From: Kitasatospora humi
GTDB taxonomy: Bacteria > Actinomycetota > Actinomycetes > Streptomycetales > Streptomycetaceae
Assembly (NCBI RefSeq): GCF_020907985.1
Contig: NZ_JAJJPA010000012.1
Coordinates: forward strand, 99,181-163,180
Direction: 5' to 3'
Length of the DNA: 64,000 nucleotides
Every line of letters starts with the position of its first letter. Positions within the stretch are counted from its first letter, which is position 1. The notes below the pieces were generated by a model. It searched no databases and was not told the origin of the DNA. It saw nothing but the letters and a program-made list of their open reading frames with translations. The translations under genes were made by a program, and so were the position numbers. Shown piece by piece: positions 51,083 through 63,166 of this stretch.

Positions 51083-52468
51083 ATGCGACGTTCCACCCGT
51101 CACCTCACCGTGTCGACCCTCGCGGCCGCCGCACTGGTCGCCGGCACCGCCCTCACCGGGGCGGCGCCGGCGGCCGGGGCGCTGGCCGCCCCCGCGCACC
51201 GGCTCCCCGCGCCGGTGCCGGCCGCCGCGCACCACCGGCTGCTCGGACCGTTCCCGAACCCGAGCAGCGTCGCCGACTGCCAGGCCCAGTACCAGCGCTC
51301 CTGCTACGGCCCCACCCAGCTGGAGCAGGCCTACGACGAGCAGCCGCTCTTCGACCGCGGCATCAACGGCGCCGGGCGCACCATCGTGATCGTCGACTCC
51401 TTCGGCTCGCCCACCATCCAGCACGACCTGGACGTGTACAGCGCCCACTACGGCATTCCCAGCACCAATGTGCAGGTCGTCAAGTGGGGCAACGTGCCCG
51501 TCTTCGACCCGACCGACGACGACATGACCGGCTGGGCCGAGGAAACCACCATCGACGTCGACATGGCGCACGCCATGGCCCCGGGCGCCAAGATCGTGCT
51601 GGTGGAGACCGGCGTCTCCGAGACCACCGGCACCACCGGGTTCCCGGAGATGATGGGCGCCGAGGACTCGCTGATCAAGCAGGGCGTCGGCGACGTGATC
51701 TCGCAGAGCTTCGGCACCGCCGAGAACACCTTCCCCGGCTTCGACCAGGGCGACTACTCCAGCCTGCTGAACCTGCGGTACGCCTACAAGGACGCCCAGG
51801 CGCGCGGCGTCACCGTGCTGGCGTCCTCCGGTGACAACGGCGCCACCGACGCCGAACCGGACGGCTCCACGCTCTACCCGTACCCGGTGACGTCCTGGCC
51901 GCCCTCCGACCCGTTGGTCACCGGCGTCGGCGGCACCTCGGTCCACCTGGACGCCCAGGGCAACCGGCTCTCGCCCGACACCGTCTGGGACGACCCGGCG
52001 CCCAACGACCACGGCGCCACCGGCGGCGGCAAGTCCAAGGTCTTCCCGCGGCCGCTCTTCCAGCTAGGCGTGCGGAACACCGTGGGCAGCAGCCGCGGCG
52101 TGCCGGACATCAGCATGCTGGGCGACCCGCTGACCGGCGTGTGGACCTACAACAGCTTCGGCCCGCAGGACAACGGCTGGGAGCTGTGGGGCGGCACCAG
52201 CGTCGCGGCCCCGATCTTCTCCGGCGTGGTGGCCCTCGCGGACCAGGCGGCCGGCCACCGGCTCGGCAACATCAACTACGCGCTGTACGGCCTCAGTGCC
52301 CTGCAGCAGGCCGGCGCCCCCGACACCGGTCTGACCGATGTCGTCGGCGGCAGCAACAGCTACGACGGCGTCACCGGCTGGCCGGTCACCCCCGGCTACG
52401 ACCTGGCCACCGGCGTGGGCACGGTCGACGTCGCCAAGTTCGTCCCGAAGCTGGCCCTGCTCGGCTAG
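51083..52468 (+). CDS. Secreted S53 (sedolisin-type) peptidase without pro-domain
   Basis: 461 residues from ATG 51083 (AGGGA upstream). Signal peptide MRRSTRHLTVSTLAAAALVA with an Ala-rich stretch to about 38, then the catalytic domain begins at about residue 70. Sedolisin residues: E154 and D158 (WAEETTIDVD), oxyanion D251 (SSGDNG), S373 (GGTSVAAP). A Ca-site-like end GYDLATGVGTVDV is present. Family members usually have a 150-200-residue pro-domain; here none exists. A hairpin terminator follows. Confidence 0.9.
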   Translation: MRRSTRHLTVSTLAAAALVAGTALTGAAPAAGALAAPAHRLPAPVPAAAHHRLLGPFPNPSSVADCQAQYQRSCYGPTQLEQAYDEQPLFDRGINGAGRTIVIVDSFGSPTIQHDLDVYSAHYGIPSTNVQVVKWGNVPVFDPTDDDMTGWAEETTIDVDMAHAMAPGAKIVLVETGVSETTGTTGFPEMMGAEDSLIKQGVGDVISQSFGTAENTFPGFDQGDYSSLLNLRYAYKDAQARGVTVLASSGDNGATDAEPDGSTLYPYPVTSWPPSDPLVTGVGGTSVHLDAQGNRLSPDTVWDDPAPNDHGATGGGKSKVFPRPLFQLGVRNTVGSSRGVPDISMLGDPLTGVWTYNSFGPQDNGWELWGGTSVAAPIFSGVVALADQAAGHRLGNINYALYGLSALQQAGAPDTGLTDVVGGSNSYDGVTGWPVTPGYDLATGVGTVDVAKFVPKLALLG

Positions 52469-54835
<2,367 letters not shown>

Positions 54836-54852
54836 CACCACGGCTGACCGTC

Positions 54853-54899
54853 GGGGCCCTGGCCCGCGCACCGTGATCCCGTGCGCGGGCCAGGGCCCC
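54853..54899 (+). terminator. Strong terminator after icd
   Basis: Perfect 19-bp stem (54853-54871 with 54881-54899) and 9-base loop, starting 17 bases after the icd stop. Confidence 0.9.
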
Positions 54900-54970
54900 C
54901 GGCGCATCCGGAGCCGTGCGCGGTGGCGGCGGGTCCACTGCGCGGGAGCCGAGCGGTGGGACTGCCGGGA

Positions 54971-55082
54971 GCTTCGCGAACCCGGGTCCGAGGAAGCCGG
55001 GGGCTGCGCGAACCCGGAACCACGGAGGCCGGGGGCTACGCGAACCCGGAACCACAGAGGCCGGGAGCTTCGCGAACCCGGG
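54971..55082. repeat. Three and a half copies of a 32-bp unit
   Basis: Units begin at 54971, 55003, 55035 and 55067 with the shared core cgcgaacccggaaccac; differences of one to five bases. Lies in the 423-bp gap between icd and the glycosyltransferase gene, which is otherwise empty. Confidence 0.88.
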
Positions 55083-55258
55083 GGCGGATGAGCCGGATCC
55101 GGGGCGGGCGAGGGGCGGCTGCCGCCCGTTCGCGCGGGTGAACCCGGGGCGGCCCGGGCATGGTCGGGCGCCGCCTGACGCACACTCGGCTCAACTGCAC
55201 AGCGAGGCGCAAGCGCACCGCGTGCCCCGCAGCCGTCCGGCCCCAGGAGGGTTCAGCC

Positions 55259-56401
55259 GTGCGCGTCCTCGTCACCGCCACTGGATCGCCGTCCCACGTC
55301 CACGCCATGCTGCCGCTGATCAACGCGCTGACCGCCGCCCGGCACCGGGTGCTGGTGGCGCTGCCGCCGCCGTTGCTGGGCGCGGTCAACGACCTGCCCG
55401 TGGAGACGGCGCCGGTGCTGCCGGACCCGTTCGTCGGTCGGCCCGAGTTCACCGGGTCGGCCGACGTTCCTGCGCTGCAGATCTTCGCCGCCCCGCACGT
55501 GTCCCTGGGCTACCGACAACTGCTGCCCGTCACACGGGAGTTCGGAGCCGACCTGGTGTTGCGGGACGGCGCGGAATTCGCCGGGCTGCTGGTTGCCGAA
55601 GCGCTCGGCGTGCCGTGCCTGGGCGCGCCGTCCGGCAGCACCAACGTGTTGGACCCGGCCGAACTGCAGCCGGTGCTCGACCAGCGGCGGGCCGAGGTCG
55701 ACCTGCCCCCCGTCGCCGATCCCGCGGCGGTCCACCGGTACGGCCGACTGGAGGGCATGCCGGCGCAGTACCCGTTCACCACCTGGGCCGGGAGCGAGAG
55801 CGTGCACCGCTACCAGCAGCCCGTCGCCCTGCGCCCCGGCGGCGCGCTCCCCGACTGGCTGGCCGAACTCCCCGGCGAGCAGCCGCTGGTGCTCGCCACC
55901 CTGGGCACGGTGCTGCCCGGCAGCGCCTTCGACACGTCCGCCGTGCTGCGCACCGTGGTGGCCGCCGTCGCGGAGACGGACTGCCAGGCCGTGGTGGCCA
56001 CCGGCGGACACCACCCGGGTGCCACGGAGACCCCGCCGCGGGTGCACCTGGTGGACCGCATCGACCAGCCGCTGCTGCTGCGCTGCGCCCAACTCCTGAT
56101 CACCCACGGCGGGTACAACAGCATCCGGGAGGCCGTCGGCGCCGGCGTGCCGATGGCCGTGCTGCCCTTCATCGGCGACCAGCACGGCAACGCCGCACGC
56201 GTCCAGGCCCACGGCCTGGGTCGACACCTGCCCGAGCCCGTGACATCCGCCGAACTAGCCGCCGCCATCACCGAGTTGCTCGCCGATCTGGCGGTGACCG
56301 CCCGAGTCAGGCAGGCCCAGCGCCGGATGCTCGCACTGCCCCCGGTGGAGGCCGTGGTCGGGCTGCTGGAGAAGCTGGCCCAGCCGGGCGGCTCCCGCTG
56401 A
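55259..56401 (+). CDS. GT1-family (macrolide-type) glycosyltransferase
   Basis: 380 residues from GTG 55259 (AGGAGG upstream). GT-B fold; N-terminal acceptor domain (VRVLVTATGSPSHVHAMLPL), C-terminal donor domain with the sugar-nucleotide motif LITHGGYNSIREAVGAGVPM and DQHGNAARV, like EryCIII/UGT enzymes. The characteristic catalytic His is probably in GSPSHVHAM. It has no aglycone genes beside it. May glycosylate a metabolite or inactivate a macrolide-like compound. Confidence 0.88.
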   Translation: MRVLVTATGSPSHVHAMLPLINALTAARHRVLVALPPPLLGAVNDLPVETAPVLPDPFVGRPEFTGSADVPALQIFAAPHVSLGYRQLLPVTREFGADLVLRDGAEFAGLLVAEALGVPCLGAPSGSTNVLDPAELQPVLDQRRAEVDLPPVADPAAVHRYGRLEGMPAQYPFTTWAGSESVHRYQQPVALRPGGALPDWLAELPGEQPLVLATLGTVLPGSAFDTSAVLRTVVAAVAETDCQAVVATGGHHPGATETPPRVHLVDRIDQPLLLRCAQLLITHGGYNSIREAVGAGVPMAVLPFIGDQHGNAARVQAHGLGRHLPEPVTSAELAAAITELLADLAVTARVRQAQRRMLALPPVEAVVGLLEKLAQPGGSR

Positions 56402-56498
56402 CTCACCGCGCGCTTGATCCCCGGGGCGGGTCGGAATTGGCCGGCGGGGCCTAGGATGCGGCCCCTGACACATCGCCGACCACAACGAGGCACGACAC

Positions 56499-56975
56499 GT
56501 GGACATCACCGGGACCTACCAGTTGACCGCCGAGCAGATGTACCGGGGCCTGCGGGCCGGACTGCGGGGGCGCTTCCTCAGGGTGCGGATCACCCTGGCG
56601 CTGCTTGCCCTCTGCGGGTTGCTGTCCATCGTCGTGGGCGGAACGCCGATCGGAGTGGGCCTGCTGATCGGTGTCGCCTTCCTGGGGATCTGGCAGCCCA
56701 TCGCCACCAAGCGCAGCCTGGCCCGCAGCCTGGAACGCGACCCGAGCCCGGTGGTCGCCGCCTTCACCGAGCAGGGCTGCTCCTTCACCAAGGCCCAGAG
56801 CCGCTCGGAGTTCGCCTGGGAACGCTTCCAGAAGATCACCCAGAACCCGGAGTTCCTGCTGTTCCAGCCCAGCAAGGTGGTGGTGATACCGGTCCCGAAG
56901 GCGGCCTTCACTCCGGAGCAGAACGCCGAACTCACGGCGTTCCTGCAGCGGCTGCCCAGCTACAGCGCCGCCTGA
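56499..56975 (+). CDS. YcxB-like membrane protein
   Basis: 158 residues from GTG 56499. Two adjacent hydrophobic helices (ITLALLALCGLLSIVV and IGVGLLIGVAFLGIW) are followed by a soluble YcxB-type domain (FTEQGCSFTKAQSRSEFAWE, LFQPSKVVVIPVPKAAFTPE). Function of the family unknown. Confidence 0.78.
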   Translation: MDITGTYQLTAEQMYRGLRAGLRGRFLRVRITLALLALCGLLSIVVGGTPIGVGLLIGVAFLGIWQPIATKRSLARSLERDPSPVVAAFTEQGCSFTKAQSRSEFAWERFQKITQNPEFLLFQPSKVVVIPVPKAAFTPEQNAELTAFLQRLPSYSAA

Positions 56976-57263
56976 ACGAGCCGCCCGCGCGGCGGCGGGC
57001 CCGGGGGCCGCTCGGCCGCCTCCCCGAGGTCGCCGCCCCACCCGATTCCCCGAGCGGCGCCCCCGGTCGCCCCCAGTCGCCCCCATCCGACTCCGGTCCC
57101 TGGACCTGCCCTGGCGTGCGGCCGCCTCCAGCTGGTGGGTCCCCGGCCGGGGACCGGTGAGGATCGCCCGAGGCTGGTCCCGTCGGGCACGCCCTGGCGG
57201 GGCGCCGGGGGACGGGCGGCCTCCCATGGGGTGACCGGCCCGCCGGCTGGGCAGCAGTGAGCC

Positions 57264-58202
57264 ATGACCAAGCGCCCCCCACGCCACCCCCACTCACCCG
57301 AACACCCCTTGGAGCTGCACGAGCTGCACGTGCCCCACCCCGGGGTGCTGCCGTTCGCCATCGGGTCGTTCGACACCCTCGGGCCGCTGTCCCGGGCGTC
57401 GTTCCCGCACCGGCACGGCTTCTACGAGATCGTCCTGGTCACCGGCGGCAGCGGTGCGCACGTCGTGGACCTGGAGCGGCTTCCGCTGGCACCACCGCAG
57501 CTCCATGTGGTCGCCCCCGGGCAGGTGCACCGTTGGGATGCGGTCGAACTCGCGGGCTGGGTAGTCATCTTCAACGAGGAGTTCCTGCTTCCCCATCCCG
57601 AGGACGCCGAGGCGCTGCGCACCTTGGCCGGCCGGGGCCGACCGCAGCTGCACCCGGAGCACCACGAGTGGCTGGAGGCGCTGCTGACCGCGATGTTCGA
57701 CGAGTACCGCAAAGCCGAGCCCGGTTTCGCTGGCATCCTGGCCTCCTACCTGCACATCCTGGTGCTCCGGGCGCTGCGACTGCATGGGGCCGAGTCGGGC
57801 CAGGTATCCACCGGAAACGCGGACCGGGCCAGGGAGTTGGCGGACCGGTTCGCCCGGCTGATCGCCTCACCCGGAGCCCGGGACCGGTCGATCGGCGCAC
57901 TGGCACGGGAGTTGGGCGTCTCGGCCGGGCACCTGCACGAGGCGGTGAAGCAGGCCACCGGCCGCACGCCCGGCCGTCTGGTTCGCGAGAGACAGACGCT
58001 GGAGGCCAAACGACTGCTCCTGGCAAGTGACTTGACTGTAGCCCAGATAGCCGAACGGCTCGGTTTCGGCGATCCGTCGTACTTCTGCCGGTTCTTCCGC
58101 CGGGAGAGCGGGGTGAGCCCGGGTGCGTTCCGTCGGACCATGCGCGAGATCCGCGACCAGCAGCCCATCGCCACGAACCCGCCCTGCACCAGGAAAGGAT
58201 GA
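57264..58202 (+). CDS. AraC-family regulator with cupin sensor
   Basis: 312 residues from ATG 57264. N-terminal cupin_2-like sensor (SFPHRHGFYEIVLVTGG, PPQLHVVAPGQVHRW, His-rich) and C-terminal double HTH (ARELGVSAGHLHEAVKQATG, IAERLGFGDPSYFCRFFRRESG). Typical of AraC proteins that respond to small carbohydrates or aromatics. Target not evident; next plus-strand gene is the DHA2 pump beyond a minus-strand gene. Confidence 0.92.
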   Translation: MTKRPPRHPHSPEHPLELHELHVPHPGVLPFAIGSFDTLGPLSRASFPHRHGFYEIVLVTGGSGAHVVDLERLPLAPPQLHVVAPGQVHRWDAVELAGWVVIFNEEFLLPHPEDAEALRTLAGRGRPQLHPEHHEWLEALLTAMFDEYRKAEPGFAGILASYLHILVLRALRLHGAESGQVSTGNADRARELADRFARLIASPGARDRSIGALARELGVSAGHLHEAVKQATGRTPGRLVRERQTLEAKRLLLASDLTVAQIAERLGFGDPSYFCRFFRRESGVSPGAFRRTMREIRDQQPIATNPPCTRKG

Positions 58203-58493
58203 CCGCAGGGCGAGGGAATCACCACGTTCCCCGAGTCCGGTCCATCGTCGCGAACGCGCACTCCGCATACGTTGCTTGTCACGGCATAGTCGGGCAGCGA
58301 CCCGCGGACGGCCCGGGAACCCCGCGGCCCCGGCCCTCCGGCAGCGCCTGTAGGGTGCGCGGGACCCGTCGGCACCCCCATGGCCGACGGGCCCCACCCC
58401 ACCGCGTCCCCGAGCCCGTACCGGGACGGCGGCCCCGGCGCGTCGAAGCACCAGCCTGGTGGCCCGAGCACCCTCAGGAACCGTGGCCGGTGC

Positions 58494-59045
58494 TCAGTGG
58501 TTCGGCCCACTCCGGCGCAGCACCGCCGCCAGGGCCTTGACGTCCACCGGGCCGCTGGTGTCCACCCGGTGGACCGCTCCCAGGGCGAGCGGCCGGGCGC
58601 CTCTCTCCCAGAGCTCCCAGTCGCCGGGGTGGCCGTCCCCACGCTCGGGGTGGATCGGGTGCCGCTCGGCCATCCGGTCGACGAACCTGCGGCGGGCCAG
58701 CGTTGTCGGCACGTCGCACCAGACCTCCTGCACCGCACGGACGTTGGCGCGACGCAGGCCGGCCGCGACGATCGGGCGCAGGTGGGCGAGGAACGGGGCC
58801 TCCAGCACGGCACCGGCGGGGGCGTCGGCGAGCAGCGTCCAGAGGGTCTCGCCGGCCGCCGCGCCGAGTGAGTGACTCCACTGGTGGTCGGTGACGCCCG
58901 GCGGCCGGGTGGGGGCGAGGATGTCGGCCAGGGTCTCCTTGACGGCGTCCTTGCTGAACAGCGGCAGACCCAGTTCTGCCGCCAACCGGCGTGCCAGTGT
59001 GGTCTTTCCGGCGGCCGGCAGGCCGTTGACCAGGACGGTGGGCAC
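58494..59045 (-). CDS. Small P-loop kinase-like ATPase
   Basis: 183 residues from GTG 59045 (GGAG seven bases upstream); an in-frame GTG at 59141 would add 32 residues of poor composition. P-loop VNGLPAAGKTTLARRLA at residues 4-20, LFSKDAVKETLAD, EAPF, and a lid segment RRRFVDRMAER. Resembles AAA_33 or gluconate/shikimate/antibiotic-phosphotransferase-like small kinases. Substrate unknown. Divergent from the DHA2 pump. Confidence 0.82.
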   Translation of the reverse strand: MPTVLVNGLPAAGKTTLARRLAAELGLPLFSKDAVKETLADILAPTRPPGVTDHQWSHSLGAAAGETLWTLLADAPAGAVLEAPFLAHLRPIVAAGLRRANVRAVQEVWCDVPTTLARRRFVDRMAERHPIHPERGDGHPGDWELWERGARPLALGAVHRVDTSGPVDVKALAAVLRRSGPNH

Positions 59046-59178
59046 GCGGTCACTCCAAATGGCGGTACGGACGGCCCCGAACGCCGACCACCCTGCGGGG
59101 TCCTGCGCGCGGACATACCGTGGAAGTGAATCACGAGGCACTCGCCACCGACCCCGGGAGCCGAGCGGAGATCAGGTG

Positions 59179-60759
59179 ATGGGACGTTGGAAGGCGTTGG
59201 CCGTGCTGGGCACCGCTCAGTTCCTGATGGTGCTCGACACGGCGGTGATGAACGTGTCAATCAGCCAATTGGTGCACGACTTCCACACCGACGTCACCGC
59301 GATCCAGGCCGTCATCACGCTCTACGCCCTGGTGATGGCCGCCTTCATGATCACTGGAGGCAAGCTCGGCGATGTGCTCGGCCGCCGTCGGGCCTTCGGC
59401 ATCGGCCTGACGGTCTATGGGATCGGCTCCCTGCTGACGGCCGTCGCACCGGTCCTCTGGGTGCTCGCGCTCGGCTGGTCCGTGATCGAGGGGCTGGGCG
59501 CCGCAATCGTGCTACCGGCGCTGGCCGCCCTGGTGGCCGGCTGCTACCAGGGGCGGGAACGGGCCGTGGCCTACGGGATCATCGGCGGGATGTCCGGGGT
59601 GGGCATCGCGGTCGGCCCGCTGCTCGGCGGCTGGGTGACCACCTACCTCACCTGGCGCCTGGTGTTCGCCGGCGAGGTGGTGGTGGTCGTGGTCCTGCTG
59701 TCGCTGCTGCGCTGGATCACCGCGCCGGCCGAGGCCGGACGGCGGATCCGGCTGGACGGCATCGGCGCCGGCCTGTCCGCGCTCGGCCTCGCCCTGGTGG
59801 TGCTGGGCGTGCTGCAGAGCAGCACCTGGGGGGTGCTGCGTCCGCGCAATTCTCCGTTCACCGTCTTCGGGTTCTCGGCGACCCTGTTCGTCATCACGGC
59901 CGGAGTGGTGCTGCTCACCCTGTTCGTCAGTTGGGAACGGCGCCGGGAGGCGCACGGGCTGATGCCGCTGGTCCGGCTCGCACTGCTGCGCATCGCCCCG
60001 CTGCGCGCCGGACTGATCATGCTGCTGACGCAGAGCGTGATCCTGCTCGGGCTGTTCTTCGTGATCCCGCTCTACCTGCAGGTGGTGCAGGGCTTCAACG
60101 CGTTCCAGACCGGGCTGCGGCTGCTGCCCGTCTCGGTCACCATGCTGGTCGCCGCGCTGGGCGGCTCCTCGCTGGCCCGGATCGCCTCGCCGCGGCTGCT
60201 GGTGCGCTGCGGGCTGGTGGTCATGCTGGCCGCGATCTGCTGGCTGCTGGCGACGATCCGGCCGCAGATCGACGACCTCCCGTTCGCGCTGGCGATGGCG
60301 CTGCTCGGCCTGGGAATGGGGCTGCTGGCCTCGCAACTGGGCAATGTGGTGCAGTCCAGTGTCGACGAGGAGGCCCGCAGCGAGGCCGGCGGGCTGCAGA
60401 ACACGGCGCAGCAGTTCGGCTCCTCGCTGGGCACCGCCCTCATCGGGGCGATCCTGATCGGGGCCCTCGCCGGCGCCTTCAACCGGCAGATCGCCGACAA
60501 CCCGCAGATCTCCGACGCGGTGCGCCAGCAGACCGGGGTGGCGGTGGAGTCCGGGGTGAAGTTCGTCCCCACCGACCAGGTCAGTGCCGGGCTGGCCGCG
60601 GCGGGTGTCCCGGCCGACCAGGCCCAGCACGTGGTGAACGCCTATGCGGCGGCGCAACTCGACGGCCTGAAGGTCGCCATCCTCACTGCGGGCGGGATCA
60701 CCCTGGGCGGCCTGGCCTTCACCCGGCGGCTGCCCGCGGAACGCCTCCGGACCGACTGA
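59179..60759 (+). CDS. DHA2-family MFS drug-efflux transporter
   Basis: 526 residues, about 14 transmembrane helices; ATG 59179. Motif near helix 1-2 (QFLMVLDTAVMNVSISQL), loop 2-3 GKLGDVLGRRR, and motif C GMSGVGIAVGPLLGGWV. H+-driven drug exporter of the LfrA/EmrB/QacA group. Long minus-strand frames over this gene are antisense shadows. Confidence 0.94.
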   Translation: MGRWKALAVLGTAQFLMVLDTAVMNVSISQLVHDFHTDVTAIQAVITLYALVMAAFMITGGKLGDVLGRRRAFGIGLTVYGIGSLLTAVAPVLWVLALGWSVIEGLGAAIVLPALAALVAGCYQGRERAVAYGIIGGMSGVGIAVGPLLGGWVTTYLTWRLVFAGEVVVVVVLLSLLRWITAPAEAGRRIRLDGIGAGLSALGLALVVLGVLQSSTWGVLRPRNSPFTVFGFSATLFVITAGVVLLTLFVSWERRREAHGLMPLVRLALLRIAPLRAGLIMLLTQSVILLGLFFVIPLYLQVVQGFNAFQTGLRLLPVSVTMLVAALGGSSLARIASPRLLVRCGLVVMLAAICWLLATIRPQIDDLPFALAMALLGLGMGLLASQLGNVVQSSVDEEARSEAGGLQNTAQQFGSSLGTALIGAILIGALAGAFNRQIADNPQISDAVRQQTGVAVESGVKFVPTDQVSAGLAAAGVPADQAQHVVNAYAAAQLDGLKVAILTAGGITLGGLAFTRRLPAERLRTD

Positions 60760-60849
60760 GGCACGCCCCGGCCGGACCGGAGCCCGGCTTGGGGCACCGT
60801 CACGGAGCGACCCGGCAGCCGGCCGGGACGGAGCGGTCTGCCGGGCCGA

Positions 60850-60930
60850 GCGGGCTACCGGGCTACCGGGCTACCGGGCTACCGGGCCGAGCGGGCTACC
60901 GGGCTACCGGGCTACCGGGCTGAGCAACTA
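60850..60930. repeat. 9-bp unit tandem repeat
   Basis: Seven or more copies of ggctaccgg, interrupted by ggccgagcg variants, filling the gap between the two convergent genes that end at 60759 and 60964. Confidence 0.85.
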
Positions 60931-60963
60931 CCGGGCGGCAGGCAGCCCCAGCCGTGCGAGTGC

Positions 60964-61941
60964 TCAGCCAGCAGGCGGGTCCTTGGGCGGGCGCCGACGG
61001 GTGATCTCCTGCCGCACCGCCCGCCATCGCTCCTCCATCTGGCTGCGCACCGCGGCCCACTGGCGTCGGACCTCGTCGTCCGGCGGGCGCTGGCCCTGGC
61101 GGATGCGGTCCAGCTCGTCCCGCATCTCCCGGCCGAGCGCGGACGAGCCGACCAGCAGCAGCATGCCGCCGAACAGGAAGGTGATCATCGCGAAGACCGC
61201 ACCGACCGGCCCGTAGCGAGTGGCGTAGGAGTTGAACAGGTGGGGCATGTAGACGCCCGCACCCACCGAGTAGACCGCCGCCAGTGCCGCCGCGACCAGG
61301 CCGAACGGCACCAGGTCCCACCAGCCGACCCGCCGGGCCGACAGGACGGTCCCGCTCCAGACCAGGAAGACCGCCGTGAGCGGAGCCTGACAGATGTTCG
61401 CCAGCAGTTCGAGGGGCCGGCCGCCGAGGGCCGCGTGCACCCAGCCCGCAACCGCGAGGTAGACCGTGAGCACCAGGATCCACCGCAGACCGTTCCTGGT
61501 GTTGCGCACACCGAGCGGCGCCAGCTCCCAGCTCTGTTCGATCAGGCGCTGGGTCGCCCGTTCGAAGCTCAGCGTCGAGAGCACCAGGAAGAAGATGCCG
61601 AGGAGGTTGATGCCCGTTTCCGCGCCGCCGCCGACGAAGAGGTTGCGCACGGCTTCGGCCCCGCCGCCGGTCAGGCCGTAGCGGTCGATGAGGCGCTGCG
61701 CCACGTCCGCCCCGCCGACGTGCCGCAGGAGCGACGCCAGCAGCACCGCCAACGGAATCAGCGCCGTGAGTGCGCTGGACGCCAGGGCCATCGAGCGGTC
61801 GAAGCCGACGATCCGCTGGAACCGGTTCACCACGCGCAGGGCGAAGGCGGGACGCAGCCAGAAGGTCAGCGTCCGCACCAGACGCTCACGACTGAACAGG
61901 CGCCTGCGCGCCGCCGTCCCGCCGGCCCGTTTCCTCACCAC
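60964..61941 (-). CDS. YihY/BrkB-family inner-membrane protein
   Basis: 325 residues, six membrane helices in the YihY/virulence-factor-BrkB pattern: a first amphipathic segment, SSALTALIPLAVLLASLL, INLLGIFFLVLSTLSF, WILVLTVYLAVAGWV, LVPFGLVAAALAAVYSVGAG and GAVFAMITFLFGGMLLLVGS, then a charged cytoplasmic tail (REMRDELDRIRQGQRPPDDE). Function of the family is unclear, with proposed transport or envelope roles. Confidence 0.87.
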   Translation of the reverse strand: MVRKRAGGTAARRRLFSRERLVRTLTFWLRPAFALRVVNRFQRIVGFDRSMALASSALTALIPLAVLLASLLRHVGGADVAQRLIDRYGLTGGGAEAVRNLFVGGGAETGINLLGIFFLVLSTLSFERATQRLIEQSWELAPLGVRNTRNGLRWILVLTVYLAVAGWVHAALGGRPLELLANICQAPLTAVFLVWSGTVLSARRVGWWDLVPFGLVAAALAAVYSVGAGVYMPHLFNSYATRYGPVGAVFAMITFLFGGMLLLVGSSALGREMRDELDRIRQGQRPPDDEVRRQWAAVRSQMEERWRAVRQEITRRRPPKDPPAG

Positions 61942-62350
61942 CGGCCGAACGTAGCCCGGCCGGACCAGTGGGGCCGAGACGGCGCGCCTGACGGGAGTTC
62001 AGTCAGCCGCACCGCGCTGCGTGCCTGCTCACGGCAGCCCGCAGCCCGAGCGCGCTGACCACCGCTCATCGAGGCACGGCACCGGGTGCGCGTCCGTCTC
62101 CGACGCCGGCAACGGAACGCGGCCTCGTACCGGGCGGTGGCCCTGGGCTACGCCACCACCCGGTGGGACGGCTCAGCGCGCGCCCTGCAGCCCGGGCAGC
62201 TCGGGCTCCTGCCACCACCCGGTGGGACGGCTCAGCGCGCGCCCTGCGGCCCCGGGCAGCTCGGGCTCCTGCCACCACCCGGTGCGCAGGCTCAGCGCGC
62301 GGCCAGCAGCCCAGGCAGCTCGGACTCCTGCCACCACCCGGTGCGCAGGC
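61942..62350. other. Gene-free stretch dominated by a 60-bp minisatellite
   Basis: About 410 bp between two minus-strand genes. The right half (from about 62154) is the 59-60-bp repeat described separately; the left half shows nothing. Confidence 0.6.
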
Positions 62351-62388
62351 TCAGCGCGCGGCCAGCAGCCCGGGCAGCTCGGCGATCG
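62154..62388. repeat. 59-60-bp tandem repeat including the end of the HAD gene
   Basis: Four copies, each with ccaccacccggtg, then ctcagcgcgcg, then gggcagctcgg or a close variant. The rightmost copy contains the last nine codons (ELPGLLAAR) and the stop of the phosphonatase-like gene; the other three are non-coding copies running downstream of that gene. Confidence 0.9.
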
Positions 62389-63034
62389 AGGCGAGCACGT
62401 GGGTGGCGCCGTCGGCCCGCAGCCGCTCGGCGTCGTGCGCACCGGTGAGCACCCCGGCGACCACGGAGGCGCCGGCCCGGGCGCCGGTGAGCATGTCGTA
62501 ACCGGTGTCGCCGACGACCGCGACCTGGCGCACCGAGTCGGTCTCGGTGCGCAGCAGCGCGGTGAGGGCGAGGTCGGGGTAGGGGCGGCCGCGGCCGGCG
62601 TCGGCGGGGCAGAGGGTCAGGTCGGCGATCTGCTGCCAGCCGAGCGCTGCCAGGATGCGGTCCTGGGTGGCCCGTGAGAAGCCGGTGGTCAGGACCACCT
62701 TGCGACCCTGGGCGCGCAGCTCGGCGATGGCCTCGGCGGCGCCGGGGATCGCTGCGCAGTGCCCGGCGTCGACCAGGTCGTGGTAGGCCTTCTCGAACGC
62801 CTGGTTGGCACGCTGGGCCCGCTCCTCGTCGCCGAAGAGGTGCCGGAAGACGGAGATCTTGGACTCCCCCATGGTGGCCCGGACGTGGGCGAGCATCGGC
62901 TCGTACTCAGGGGTGCCGGGCTTGACGCCGAGAGCCAGCGCGGCCGCGCTGAAGGCCTGCTCGACCAGGCCCTCGTCGGCCACGGTGGTCCCGGCCATGT
63001 CCAGAACGACCAGGCGGATGTCGGAAGTGCTCAT
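62351..63034 (-). CDS. Phosphonatase-like HAD hydrolase
   Basis: 227 residues from ATG 63034. The start LVVLDMAGTTVADEGLVEQAF has the D-x-A-G-T-T motif of phosphonoacetaldehyde hydrolase (PhnX) and its relatives rather than the D-x-D-G-T of general HADs. Other motifs: TTGFSRATQDRIL, RPYPDLAL, VGDTGYDMLTGARAG. The PhnX-specific Schiff-base Lys cannot be placed with certainty (candidate K in GESKISVFRHLF). Family members occur with phosphonate genes elsewhere; here it is 12 kb from the phosphonate island. Its 3' end is tandemly repeated. Confidence 0.85.
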   Translation of the reverse strand: MSTSDIRLVVLDMAGTTVADEGLVEQAFSAAALALGVKPGTPEYEPMLAHVRATMGESKISVFRHLFGDEERAQRANQAFEKAYHDLVDAGHCAAIPGAAEAIAELRAQGRKVVLTTGFSRATQDRILAALGWQQIADLTLCPADAGRGRPYPDLALTALLRTETDSVRQVAVVGDTGYDMLTGARAGASVVAGVLTGAHDAERLRADGATHVLASIAELPGLLAAR

Positions 63035-63166
63035 CTGTGGGTGCCTTTGCGGGTTGGTGATGCCGGAGCGCGGGTCGGCTGACACCCACCCGCACGGCGA
63101 CAACGCTGCGCGGCCCAGGTGACGGCTGGGTTGCCGGACGGCGACCAGCACAGTAACAATCACCAA

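Noticed and set aside
62154..62388. CRISPR array
   Set aside because: The 59-60-bp copies are continuous tandem repeats with no unique spacers and no cas genes.
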